Below are positions 15,648 to 23,224 of a stretch of DNA of 38,289 nt, in pieces. The position numbers and the translations under genes were made by a program. The notes beneath the pieces were generated by a model, which saw only the letters and a list, made by a program, of their open reading frames with translations, searched no databases and was not told the origin of the DNA. Each line of letters starts with the position of its first letter. Position 1 is the first letter of the stretch. Source of the DNA: Candidatus Daviesbacteria bacterium (GTDB taxonomy: Bacteria > Patescibacteriota > Microgenomatia > Daviesbacterales > UBA10151); the NCBI GenBank assembly GCA_030699125.1, contig JAUYKM010000009.1, positions 70,358 to 108,646 on the forward strand, written 5' to 3'.

Positions 15648-16721
15648 ATGGAAAGCATTAAATCTGAGTTAGATCAGTTGAATGAAAGATTTAAAAAAAT
15701 TTATGATCAAATTGATCAGGAAACTTTACGTGGGGAAATTAGAGAACTTGAGGCTCAAACCATGAAGGAGGGGTTTTGGAATCATCCGAAGGAGTCATCA
15801 GCTATCAGTCGTCAGCTTTCAGATAAACAGAAAACGCTTAACACTCTGGAAGATTTGGAAACCAGAATCAACAATGCTTTGGAAATTTCTGAAGAAGAAT
15901 CCATGTTGGATGAGCTGAAAGAAGAAATTAACGAGGTGGCAAAAATATTAGATCAATTTGAACTTAAGTTATTCTTATCTAATCCACATGATGAATCCGA
16001 GGCCATCATTTCTGTTCACTCAGGTGCAGGTGGGGTAGAGGCCATGGATTGGGCTGCCATGCTTGCCAGAATGTATCAGAGATATTTCGAGAAAAAAGGC
16101 TGGATTTATGAGGTGACAGATGAAATAGCCGGGGAGGAGGCAGGTTTTAAGGAATTTTCTATGATAGTTCATGAACCTTTAGCTTACGGATATTTAAAAG
16201 GGGAAAGGGGAACACACAGGTTAGTTCGCCAATCTCCTTTTAATGCCGATAACTTAAGACAAACCTCCTTTGCACTGGTTGAGATTTTACCGGTTATTGA
16301 AAATCCCCAAGAAGTGGAAATAAATGAGGCAGACTTGGAATTTTCCGCATTCAGATCAGGCGGAGCTGGAGGACAAAATGTTAATAAGGTTTCTACAGCT
16401 GTAAGACTCAAGCATACCCCATCGGGGATTACTGTAACATGTCAGACTGAACGTTCTCAACTGCAAAACAGAGAGAATGCTTTAAAAATGTTAAAAGGTA
16501 AGCTTTGGCTTTTGAAAAAAGAAGAAATGGAAAGTGAGGAAAAGCAAATAAAAGGTAGCGCCACTCAGGCTTCTTGGGGAACGCAAATCAGATCTTATGT
16601 TTTACATCCCTATCATATGGTGAAAGATCTTCGAACTAATGTGGAAACCTCTGATACAGAGAGTGTTTTAGATGGAGATTTAGACCAATTTTTAGAGGCT
16701 GAAGTGAGGCGCCTACATTAA
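15648..16721 (+). CDS. prfB: Peptide chain release factor 2
   Basis: 357 aa. It recognises UGA/UAA stops and triggers peptide release. The codon-recognition tripeptide SPF (residues 196-198) marks it as RF2 rather than RF1, and the catalytic loop is [17 protein letters not shown] with GGQ at 241-243. The reading frame is continuous, so the autoregulatory +1 frameshift site common near codon 25 of bacterial prfB is absent. Residues ~50-58 (SAISRQLSD) in the N-terminal helical domain are encoded by an ATCAGTCGTCAG-type microrepeat. RF2 presence agrees with UGA being used as a stop here. A TATAAT lies 11 nt upstream of the start. Confidence 0.96.
   Translation: MESIKSELDQLNERFKKIYDQIDQETLRGEIRELEAQTMKEGFWNHPKESSAISRQLSDKQKTLNTLEDLETRINNALEISEEESMLDELKEEINEVAKILDQFELKLFLSNPHDESEAIISVHSGAGGVEAMDWAAMLARMYQRYFEKKGWIYEVTDEIAGEEAGFKEFSMIVHEPLAYGYLKGERGTHRLVRQSPFNADNLRQTSFALVEILPVIENPQEVEINEADLEFSAFRSGGAGGQNVNKVSTAVRLKHTPSGITVTCQTERSQLQNRENALKMLKGKLWLLKKEEMESEEKQIKGSATQASWGTQIRSYVLHPYHMVKDLRTNVETSDTESVLDGDLDQFLEAEVRRLH
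15795..15823. repeat. Microrepeat inside prfB
   Basis: TCATCAGCTATCAGTCGTCAGCTTTCAG consists of overlapping TCAGC/TCAGTC units and resembles, in reverse complement, the intergenic repeat at 17215-17282 before ftsE. It is in frame and encodes SSAISRQLS in a surface helix of RF2. Confidence 0.55.
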
Positions 16722-16726
16722 ATAGC

Positions 16727-16756
16727 TGGACAAATAAACTTTTTTTCTGTTATGAT
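16727..16756 (+). promoter_or_regulatory. Promoter ahead of the anchored protein and ftsEX
   Basis: TGGACA (16727-16732, 5 of 6 to consensus), an 18-bp spacer and TATGAT (16751-16756). The -10 ends 9 nt before the ATG at 16766, again predicting a leader of a few nucleotides. Confidence 0.6.
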
Positions 16757-16765
16757 AAATAAACT

Positions 16766-17209
16766 ATGGAAGAAAAAACTACACAAAGTAGTTCCGGCAG
16801 AATTAAATTAATGCATTTTGCCTCGGAGAATCCCCTCAAACTTTTTCTCATTGTGGTAGGCGTGACATTAGTTTTGGGAAGCATTACCGGATATATAATT
16901 TCTGGAAATTCTACTCCAGGTGGAGTAGGGGAACTCACCACCCCCAAAACAGCCAGTCAAGATACCAGGACTTTTAGAGATTTTGCCGAAGGTGTCATTA
17001 AACCCCGTCCTACACCAAAAGATCCCACCCAATATTATGAAGGAACACATACTTTAGAAAGAGAAGGAGCTGTACCGGTGGCTCTGACTTCATCTGTGGT
17101 TGATTTGTCTAAATTTGAAGGGAAAAAGGTAAAAGTTTTTGGCGAAACCCAGAAAGCACTTGAAGCAGGCTGGCTGATGGATGTAGGTAAGGTAGAAGAG
17201 TTAGAGTAG
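16766..17209 (+). CDS. Single-TM anchored protein of unknown function
   Basis: 147 aa. A short polar N-terminus is followed by one TM helix (LFLIVVGVTLVLGSITGYII), a Ser/Thr/Pro-rich linker (KPRPTPKDPTQYYEG) and a C-terminal ~60-residue domain ending VDLSKFEGKKVKVFGETQKALEAGWLMDVGKVEELE. That last part looks like a small beta-barrel (OB-like) domain similar to those in other uncharacterised surface proteins. Probably anchored with the domain outside. It lies directly upstream of ftsE on the same strand, so a role near the divisome is possible but not shown. Confidence 0.65.
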   Translation: MEEKTTQSSSGRIKLMHFASENPLKLFLIVVGVTLVLGSITGYIISGNSTPGGVGELTTPKTASQDTRTFRDFAEGVIKPRPTPKDPTQYYEGTHTLEREGAVPVALTSSVVDLSKFEGKKVKVFGETQKALEAGWLMDVGKVEELE

Positions 17210-17214
17210 TCGAC

Positions 17215-17282
17215 AGTCTTCATTCTTCAGCTTTCAGCTTTTTTAATCCTGTCTGACGACTGACGTCTGATGACTGATAGCT
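17215..17282. repeat. Simple dispersed repeat before ftsE
   Basis: Overlapping direct and inverted microrepeats: TTCAGCTTTCAGCTTTT, then GTCTGACGACTGAC, GTCTGATGACTGATAG. Its reverse complement resembles the repeat inside prfB (15795-15823). It fills the whole gap between the anchored-protein gene and ftsE and leaves no obvious Shine-Dalgarno sequence for ftsE. Confidence 0.6.
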
Positions 17283-17963
17283 ATGATTACCTTTGAAAAT
17301 GTTAATAAAAAATTCGGTTCAACCCAAGCCCTAGATGATGTTTCATTTGAGATTAAGCAGGGAGAGTTCGTTTTTATAGTTGGACCATCCGGTGCCGGCA
17401 AATCTACACTTCTTAAGATTATCACTCGTGAAGCCTTGCCCAATTCCGGCAAGATTTTGGTTGGTAATCAAGACATCATCAAGATGAAAACTAATGATAT
17501 TCCTAAATTAAGAAGGAAGATTGGTTTTGTTTTTCAGGATTTTAAACTGTTGGATGATAGGACTGTTTTTGAAAATGTAGCTTTAACATTGGAAGTTTTG
17601 GGCAAAACGGATGAGGAAATTTCCAAAATGGTAGAACATACGCTTAAACTGGTGGAAATTTGGCCGCAGAGAAATCTTTTTCCCAGACAGCTGTCCGGGG
17701 GAGAAGCCCAAAGGTCAGCTATTGCCAGGGCGGTCGTTTCCAAACCGGACATAGTTTTGGCAGATGAACCAACCGGAGATCTTGATCCTAAAACTGCCTG
17801 GGGAGTAATTCAGCTGCTTAACGAAATTAACTCTTGGGGTACCACGGTGATTATGGCCACCCACAATCAGGAGATAGTGAATACTTTAAAAAGAAGAGTT
17901 TTGATTCTAAAAAACGGCAAGATCACCTCCGATACAAAAGAAGGGAGATATGAAGTTAAATAG
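17283..17963 (+). CDS. ftsE: Cell division ATP-binding protein FtsE
   Basis: 226-aa ABC ATPase of the FtsEX complex, which couples ATP hydrolysis in the cytosol to activation of murein hydrolases at the septum. Walker A GPSGAGKST (residues ~34-42), Q-loop VFQDFKLLD, signature LSGGEAQRSAIARA, Walker B VLADEPTGDLD and switch histidine ATHNQE are all present. It begins MITFENVNKKFGSTQALDDV, a normal FtsE N-terminus. The ftsX ATG follows the TAG stop with no gap. Confidence 0.95.
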   Translation: MITFENVNKKFGSTQALDDVSFEIKQGEFVFIVGPSGAGKSTLLKIITREALPNSGKILVGNQDIIKMKTNDIPKLRRKIGFVFQDFKLLDDRTVFENVALTLEVLGKTDEEISKMVEHTLKLVEIWPQRNLFPRQLSGGEAQRSAIARAVVSKPDIVLADEPTGDLDPKTAWGVIQLLNEINSWGTTVIMATHNQEIVNTLKRRVLILKNGKITSDTKEGRYEVK

Positions 17964-18836
17964 ATGAATAGATCAATAGATTATGCCAAAAAGAATATCC
18001 GCAGAACTCCTTATCAGGCTATTGCCGCATCCATGGTAATGTTTATGACCTTTTTTGCTCTGCTCACTTTTTCCATTTTGGCGTTGGGATTTCAATCAGC
18101 TTTGCAATTTTTTGAATCCAAGCCGCAGGTGATCGCCTTTTTTAAAGAAGGTACCACTCAAAGAGATGTGAGTGCTTTAGAAAATGCTTTAAAACAAGAA
18201 CCAACTGTATCAAATGTAAAATATGTTTCCAAAGAAGATGCTTTAGCTATTTATCATGAAAAAAACAAAGATGACCCTGCCCTTTTAGAGTTGGTTACAC
18301 CGGATATTTTACCCTCATCTTTGGAAATATCAGCCAAAAACCCGGAAGATTTATCTGCGCTGGCTCAAATCTTAAAAAAGGAACCGGCCATTGATGATGT
18401 GATTGTACCGGAGGATGTGGTACAAACACTAGCTTCAGTTACCAGAGTAATTAGAGTTGTGGGAATATCCACTGTTGGCTTTTTACTTATTTTTGCCGCT
18501 CTGGTGATTTTGATGGTGACCGGATTTAAAATTAGATTGAAAAGGAATGAAATTGAAATTATGAGACTTATTGGGGCTTCACCTTCTTTTATTAGAACGC
18601 CTTTCATTCTGGAGGGTGTATTTTATGGAGTTACAGGAGCTCTTGTTGCTTGGGTTTTTAGCTATACATTGATTTGGTATTTCACTCCCTTTATGCAAGG
18701 GTTTATTAAAGAAATTGGTTTTCTTCCAATTGATCCGATTTTGATGTTGATACTTTTGGGGATAAGTCTTGTTATCTCAATTTTTGTGGGAATGCTTGGA
18801 TCATATGGAGCAGTCAGACGATATTTAAAGATATGA
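17964..18836 (+). CDS. ftsX: Cell division permease-like protein FtsX
   Basis: 290 aa, the membrane partner of FtsE. TM1 (AASMVMFMTFFALLTFSILALGF) precedes a large external domain (~50-165: IAFFKEGTTQRDVSALENAL...VSKEDALAIY...LPSSLEISAKNPEDL) typical of FtsX, then three TM segments in the C-terminal FtsX domain (ILMVTGFKIRLKRNEIEIMRLIGASPSF). The external domain contacts a coiled-coil hydrolase activator in E. coli (EnvC) and Streptococcus (PcsB); the next gene encodes exactly such a protein. Confidence 0.95.
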   Translation: MNRSIDYAKKNIRRTPYQAIAASMVMFMTFFALLTFSILALGFQSALQFFESKPQVIAFFKEGTTQRDVSALENALKQEPTVSNVKYVSKEDALAIYHEKNKDDPALLELVTPDILPSSLEISAKNPEDLSALAQILKKEPAIDDVIVPEDVVQTLASVTRVIRVVGISTVGFLLIFAALVILMVTGFKIRLKRNEIEIMRLIGASPSFIRTPFILEGVFYGVTGALVAWVFSYTLIWYFTPFMQGFIKEIGFLPIDPILMLILLGISLVISIFVGMLGSYGAVRRYLKI

Positions 18837-18839
18837 TTT

Positions 18840-20063
18840 ATGAAGAAGCTTATCCTGTGGGCGGTAGTTTTTATTTATTTAGCTTTAACTCCTAGCCTTT
18901 CAATTTTCAATTCTACCTATGCTTTGTCACCAGATGAGTTGACAAGGGAGCTTGAGGAAAAACAAGCGGAAATTGCCAAATTAGAATCACACCTGGCTGA
19001 TGCCCGTAAACAGGAAAAAACTTTAAACTCCCAACTGGAAATTATTGATGGTCAAACAAAGGTCACCAGTTTAAAGATTGAAGAAACTAATTTAAGGATT
19101 GAGAAACTGGAAAGAGAAATAACTACCCTTTCCGGCAGGATAGACAGGATTTCCCAATCATTGGATGCCTTATCAGCCATCCTCTTAAAAAGAATAGTTC
19201 AAACTTACAAGTATAGCTCTACTTCCACCACCTTTGATTTAATTTTTTCCTCAGAAGGGGTAGCCCAACTTTTAGAAAGACTTAAATATATTCAGGTAGC
19301 ACAAGCTTATGATAAGAAAAAATTATACGAACTTCATGCTACGAGAACTGCCTATGATGAGCAAAAACAGGATAAGGAAACAAGACAGCAAGAGGCGGAA
19401 AGATTAAACAAGGAGTTGGAATCTTATAAAGTGCAGCTGGCCCGGCAAAAGGCAGATAAAGAAAATCTTTTAACAATTACCAAAAATGATGAAGCCAGAT
19501 ATCAATCATTAATTGCTCAACTCCAGGCAGAACTTGCTTCCATTGCCCAAGCTATATCAAATGTCGGGGCCAAAATTGGGCCCGTTGGTAAAGGAGAAAC
19601 GATTGCTGCTATGGGAAGTACGGGTTGCTCCACAGGACCACATCTTCACTTTGAAGTTTACGAAAATGCAGAAGTAAAAAATAATGCTATTGTCATCAAA
19701 GGAACAAATACTAGACCAAATCCAGTTAATCCCCATAATTATCTTGATAATGGCAAATTAGGTTCTCCTCTACAAGGATACCCACCTGGTGATACAATAA
19801 TTACAACAGAATTTGGTGTGTACTATATTCCAAACTTCCCACCCCATACTGGTTTAGATATTGCACCAAACGGTGGAGGAGGGTTAGGCAGAGCTATTTA
19901 TGCCGTGGACAAAGGGATTGCTTACTCAACATCGGCTACGTGTAGTTGCTATGTTAAGAATTCCTGTACCGGTCAAATGATGAGCGGTGGGAGTGCTATG
20001 GGTAAAGGCGTGGTTATAGATCATGAAAATGGCATAGTTACCCTTTATTGGCATATACTATAA
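18840..20063 (+). CDS. Coiled-coil murein hydrolase with circularly permuted M23 domain
   Basis: 407 aa. Signal peptide (LILWAVVFIYLALTPSLSIF) to about residue 30, then a long coiled coil (~33-245) like EnvC/PcsB, the region activated by FtsX. The rest is an M23 (LytM-type) endopeptidase, but in reversed block order. GKGETIAAMGSTGCSTGPHLHFEV (normally last) is at 250-273 and runs on to NPVNPHNYL. A linker is followed by HTGLDIAP (H336, D340; normally first) and VVIDHENGIVTLYWHIL, ending at the stop (H405). All zinc ligands and catalytic histidines (H336, D340, H268, H270, H405) are present. It probably cleaves peptidoglycan cross-links at division under FtsEX control. Four nt after ftsX. Confidence 0.88.
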   Translation: MKKLILWAVVFIYLALTPSLSIFNSTYALSPDELTRELEEKQAEIAKLESHLADARKQEKTLNSQLEIIDGQTKVTSLKIEETNLRIEKLEREITTLSGRIDRISQSLDALSAILLKRIVQTYKYSSTSTTFDLIFSSEGVAQLLERLKYIQVAQAYDKKKLYELHATRTAYDEQKQDKETRQQEAERLNKELESYKVQLARQKADKENLLTITKNDEARYQSLIAQLQAELASIAQAISNVGAKIGPVGKGETIAAMGSTGCSTGPHLHFEVYENAEVKNNAIVIKGTNTRPNPVNPHNYLDNGKLGSPLQGYPPGDTIITTEFGVYYIPNFPPHTGLDIAPNGGGGLGRAIYAVDKGIAYSTSATCSCYVKNSCTGQMMSGGSAMGKGVVIDHENGIVTLYWHIL

Positions 20064-20065
20064 GT

Positions 20066-21286
20066 GTGGTGATAGTAAAGATTATCGGACTGATAATTTT
20101 CCTTTTTGTATCATTCTTCATACCGAAAAGTATTTTAGCCTCATCTGTAGTTTTAAATGAGTTCATGGTTCATCCTTCATCAGGTAATGACTGGATTGAA
20201 CTTTATAATACAACATCTAATAATTTAGACATCAATGGTTGGTCTTTTGTTGATAGTACATCTAAGATCAAAGACTTGAATGGGATAATAGAGGCTGGCG
20301 GATTTTTAGTATTTGAGGTCACTAATAGGTTAAATAATGGAAGAGATGAAATTTTTCTCAAAGATACTTCAGATACAATAATAGATAACTATTCTTATTC
20401 CTCTGATCCAGGAATCGATAATTCGATTGGCAGAATTCCAGATGGAAACAACTGGACTAACGGGATCTCTCCCACAAAAGGTTTGTCAAATGGAAATACA
20501 GAACCTAATGCTTCTCCAACCCAGACCCCGACTTCTGCTCCATCATCCACTCCCACACCAACCCCCGTTTCCTCAGCTTCATCATCTGATTTTTCCATCA
20601 GTGGAGTGCCATCTCAGATTAATTCGGATCAATCATTTAGTGTGTCAATTAATTTATCGATACCTTCTAAACCGGATACAGAATATTTTTTAACCGGAGC
20701 TTTTAAGAGTGTTGAGGGAAGTAGGTATTTTGGGTTGACTAAAACTGACTCTGGTTGGGTAGAATATAGCACTAGTAGCTCCAATCGATATAAATTAACC
20801 ACAAACAATTCTGGTAGTTGGCAGGGAGATCTGGAAGTTAAACCCGACCCAAATGATTCAAACTATAAAGGCTCAGGAGATTATATTTTTAAAGTGGGTA
20901 GATATACCTCAACTGGTTCTACTCCAACCTGGAGTAATGAAGTTACTATAAAGATTACTGGAGATAAAAGTGAAGATAATGAGCAGTCTCAATCGGAAAC
21001 AGATGAGAGGAATGAAGAAGCTGATACTTCATCAACATCAACAAATAGTTTTAACAATGCTTCAGTAGTCAGATCTCGTTCACAGGGTTCTTCATCCGAT
21101 ATTGATTATCAGATTGCCACTGTAGCCGGGGTGAGCGAAACCGCCCCTCAGATGGTAGAATCTTTTAGTAAAAATAATATTAATTGGATTTTGTGGTCGG
21201 GGTTTGGCTTTATTATTTTAGGCGGGGGGATATTTTCTTACACTTATTTTTTTAAATACAGAAGGATCAAAAAAATCAGTTTATGA
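20066..21286 (+). CDS. Surface protein with lamin-tail domain and C-terminal TM anchor
   Basis: About 406 aa from the GTG at 20066; the ORF-track start (20048) is a TTG overlapping the hydrolase gene, and no ATG is available before the signal peptide. Signal sequence VKIIGLIIFLFVSFFIPKSILA, then a lamin-tail (LTD) domain (~25-130: VVLNEFMVHPSSGNDWIELYNT, LDINGWSFVD, GGFLVFEV). A Pro/Thr/Ser linker (QTPTSAPSSTPTPTPV) joins a second beta-rich domain (~180-300), then an acidic spacer and a TM (WILWSGFGFIILGGGIF) with basic tail FKYRRIKKISL. LTD domains are displayed on many bacterial surfaces; function is uncertain. It overlaps tsaE by 4 bp. Confidence 0.8.
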   Translation: MVIVKIIGLIIFLFVSFFIPKSILASSVVLNEFMVHPSSGNDWIELYNTTSNNLDINGWSFVDSTSKIKDLNGIIEAGGFLVFEVTNRLNNGRDEIFLKDTSDTIIDNYSYSSDPGIDNSIGRIPDGNNWTNGISPTKGLSNGNTEPNASPTQTPTSAPSSTPTPTPVSSASSSDFSISGVPSQINSDQSFSVSINLSIPSKPDTEYFLTGAFKSVEGSRYFGLTKTDSGWVEYSTSSSNRYKLTTNNSGSWQGDLEVKPDPNDSNYKGSGDYIFKVGRYTSTGSTPTWSNEVTIKITGDKSEDNEQSQSETDERNEEADTSSTSTNSFNNASVVRSRSQGSSSDIDYQIATVAGVSETAPQMVESFSKNNINWILWSGFGFIILGGGIFSYTYFFKYRRIKKISL

Positions 21287-21705
21287 AAAGATATATCAGT
21301 CATTCTGAGAAAGATACAAAAAGGATTGCCAAAAATATAGCCCAAAATTTGGGGAAGATCCATGTAATTGGTTTGAGTGGAGAGTTGGGAGCAGGTAAAA
21401 CTGTTTTTGCTCAAGGATTTGCTAAAGGATTGGGTATAAATGAGAAAATTATCTCTCCCACCTTTGTGTTAATAAGGCAACACAAAATTCCAATTTCAGA
21501 TAAAACTTTATATCATATAGATCTTTACAGAATGGAAAATACTGCCGATATCAAACAGCTGGGCCTGATAGATCTAATGGATGATCCCCGTAGCATAGTA
21601 TTAATAGAATGGGTGGAGAAAATAAAAAAGATTTTACCAAACGATGCAATCATTATTAATATCAACAAAATAGATAAAGAAAAGAGAGAATTAATAATTA
21701 AATGA
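21283..21705 (+). CDS. tsaE: tRNA threonylcarbamoyladenosine biosynthesis ATPase TsaE
   Basis: 140 aa. Walker A GELGAGKT (residues 33-40), SPTFVLIRQH and HIDLYRM, with LIEWVEK near the C-terminus, match TsaE, the ATPase that resets the TsaB-TsaD complex in t6A synthesis. The start overlaps the LTD gene (ATGA). The 3' end overlaps a convergent glycosyltransferase gene by 8 bp. The partner tsaB is at 14745-15047 on the other strand. Confidence 0.93.
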   Translation: MKRYISHSEKDTKRIAKNIAQNLGKIHVIGLSGELGAGKTVFAQGFAKGLGINEKIISPTFVLIRQHKIPISDKTLYHIDLYRMENTADIKQLGLIDLMDDPRSIVLIEWVEKIKKILPNDAIIININKIDKEKRELIIK

Positions 21706-23224
21706 TTTCTTGACGTATTTCCACTTCCAATGGTCCAACCATTTCCTTTTTGATCAATTCCAAATTATCAAAATTATCTTCCCAGGCTCTTCTCATTTTA
21801 ATTCTATCAGGCTCCTTTATTAAGAATACCAATCCTGAATAATTTTGTTTTGACCCTTCAAACTTTTCCTTGTTGCTAATATATGGGGGGACATTAGGAT
21901 GATAAGCATATTCAAAAGGAATATAGCCATATCTTTTTTGTCCATACCACCAAAATAAATATTGATATGGATAATCAATTACTGAGGGCAGATATGTATA
22001 AACTTTAAAATTTTTGCCACCGGCAAATGTATAAACAAAATCTATTGCCGCAATCTCATTTCTATATGATGAGGGATCCATATTAGGTTTTCCGAAATCC
22101 TTGGCAAAAAAATTAATTACATTAGTGGCGGCAAAAAAGATAATAAGACTACCAATCAAAATACCAATCAATTTGCCCCATATATTGAACTTTGCAAGTT
22201 GCATTAATAAAAATCCGGTTAAGATGATGGCAGCAGAAGTTTCTGCCCCCAGATGCCAGGGGTTAACAGAAACCGGTATAAAAAGAAATATGATAAAGGG
22301 TATAAAAATAAAACTTAAACAAATCATAACTATTTCATTTTTTTGTTTACCTTTTACGAATTTTATTAATGCGGGAATAAACAAAAGAATAATTGTTAAA
22401 CTGAGAGTTCGATGATTCATTAAGGTGGCAGAGAAAACATCGACAAAACTTCTAGTAAGTGATTGCAGCCGCAAAGAAATATTATATGAAGATTCTGGTT
22501 GGTTAGCTAAATAATTAATAACGGATTTAGTCATTAAGAAATCATGTCTTATATCAAAAAGAATTTGCGGTAAAAACAAAAGGATAAAAAATAGAGAACC
22601 TAGCCAAAAAATTCTGCTTCTAAAGTAGTGGAATTTTTTGTTGAGAAGTATTGACGCCGTAATAATTAGGGGTACAAAAATTCCAAAGTTCATTTCAAAG
22701 TTAAAAAATAATCCCCCCAGGAAAAAACTCGATATAGAATAAATTAATTTATTAGTTTTTAAATATTTATATATAAGGAAAATGAGTAAAGGGGAAGTAA
22801 GTGTGACGGGGTTGGGATTGAAAGCATAGACAGTAGCAAGAGAAATATAGTCAGAGGCAATCCAAAGAAGCCCAATGGGAATAATTAATATTTTGTTAAA
22901 CTCTGAAACCAGTTTCAGTAAAAAATAACCACCAATTGCCCAAAGCACAAATTGCAGGATAATAGTGGAGTATGGATGACCATCAGAGAAGATGTAAGGA
23001 ATGGCCAATAGATAATACCAGGCTGGGCCATTAAATAATCCTTCAATGGCGGAGGTTGGTCCGGTTAATCTTAATTTTTTAAGTTCCACCATCTCTCTAA
23101 CATCCACCAGATCCCGTCCGTTATCCATATTAAAAAGAAAATTACCGTTTGCTGTTAAGAATAATTTAAAGATAATTCCTAACAAGAGAATAATTATGAT
23201 AAATAAATTAATATTTTTACTCAT
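21698..23224 (-). CDS. GT-C membrane glycosyltransferase (GT39-like)
   Basis: 508 aa, about 12 TM segments. Loop 1 reads NMDNGRDLVDVREMVELKKL followed by LTGPTSAIEGLFNGPAWYYLLAIPYIF, the shared signature of the GT-C paralogues in this window. The C-terminal ~110 residues (after the last TM) contain YQYLFWWYGQKRYGYIPFEY, closely similar to WAYLYSWYGQKNYGYVPSFY in the neighbouring paralogue. Probable polyprenyl-phosphate-sugar transferase acting outside the membrane. Its start overlaps the stop of the upstream paralogue by 8 bp, so the pair is co-translated. Confidence 0.82.
   Translation of the reverse strand: MSKNINLFIIIILLLGIIFKLFLTANGNFLFNMDNGRDLVDVREMVELKKLRLTGPTSAIEGLFNGPAWYYLLAIPYIFSDGHPYSTIILQFVLWAIGGYFLLKLVSEFNKILIIPIGLLWIASDYISLATVYAFNPNPVTLTSPLLIFLIYKYLKTNKLIYSISSFFLGGLFFNFEMNFGIFVPLIITASILLNKKFHYFRSRIFWLGSLFFILLFLPQILFDIRHDFLMTKSVINYLANQPESSYNISLRLQSLTRSFVDVFSATLMNHRTLSLTIILLFIPALIKFVKGKQKNEIVMICLSFIFIPFIIFLFIPVSVNPWHLGAETSAAIILTGFLLMQLAKFNIWGKLIGILIGSLIIFFAATNVINFFAKDFGKPNMDPSSYRNEIAAIDFVYTFAGGKNFKVYTYLPSVIDYPYQYLFWWYGQKRYGYIPFEYAYHPNVPPYISNKEKFEGSKQNYSGLVFLIKEPDRIKMRRAWEDNFDNLELIKKEMVGPLEVEIRQEII

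Noticed and set aside
15648-15760. Programmed +1 frameshift site expected in prfB
   Set aside because: The frame is continuous with no in-frame TGA near codon 25, so this RF2 gene is not autoregulated that way.
20041-20100. Frameshift joining the M23 protein to the lamin-tail protein
   Set aside because: No homopolymer is present at the junction, the downstream frame opens with a clear signal peptide, and the missing M23 half is already present upstream within the same protein.
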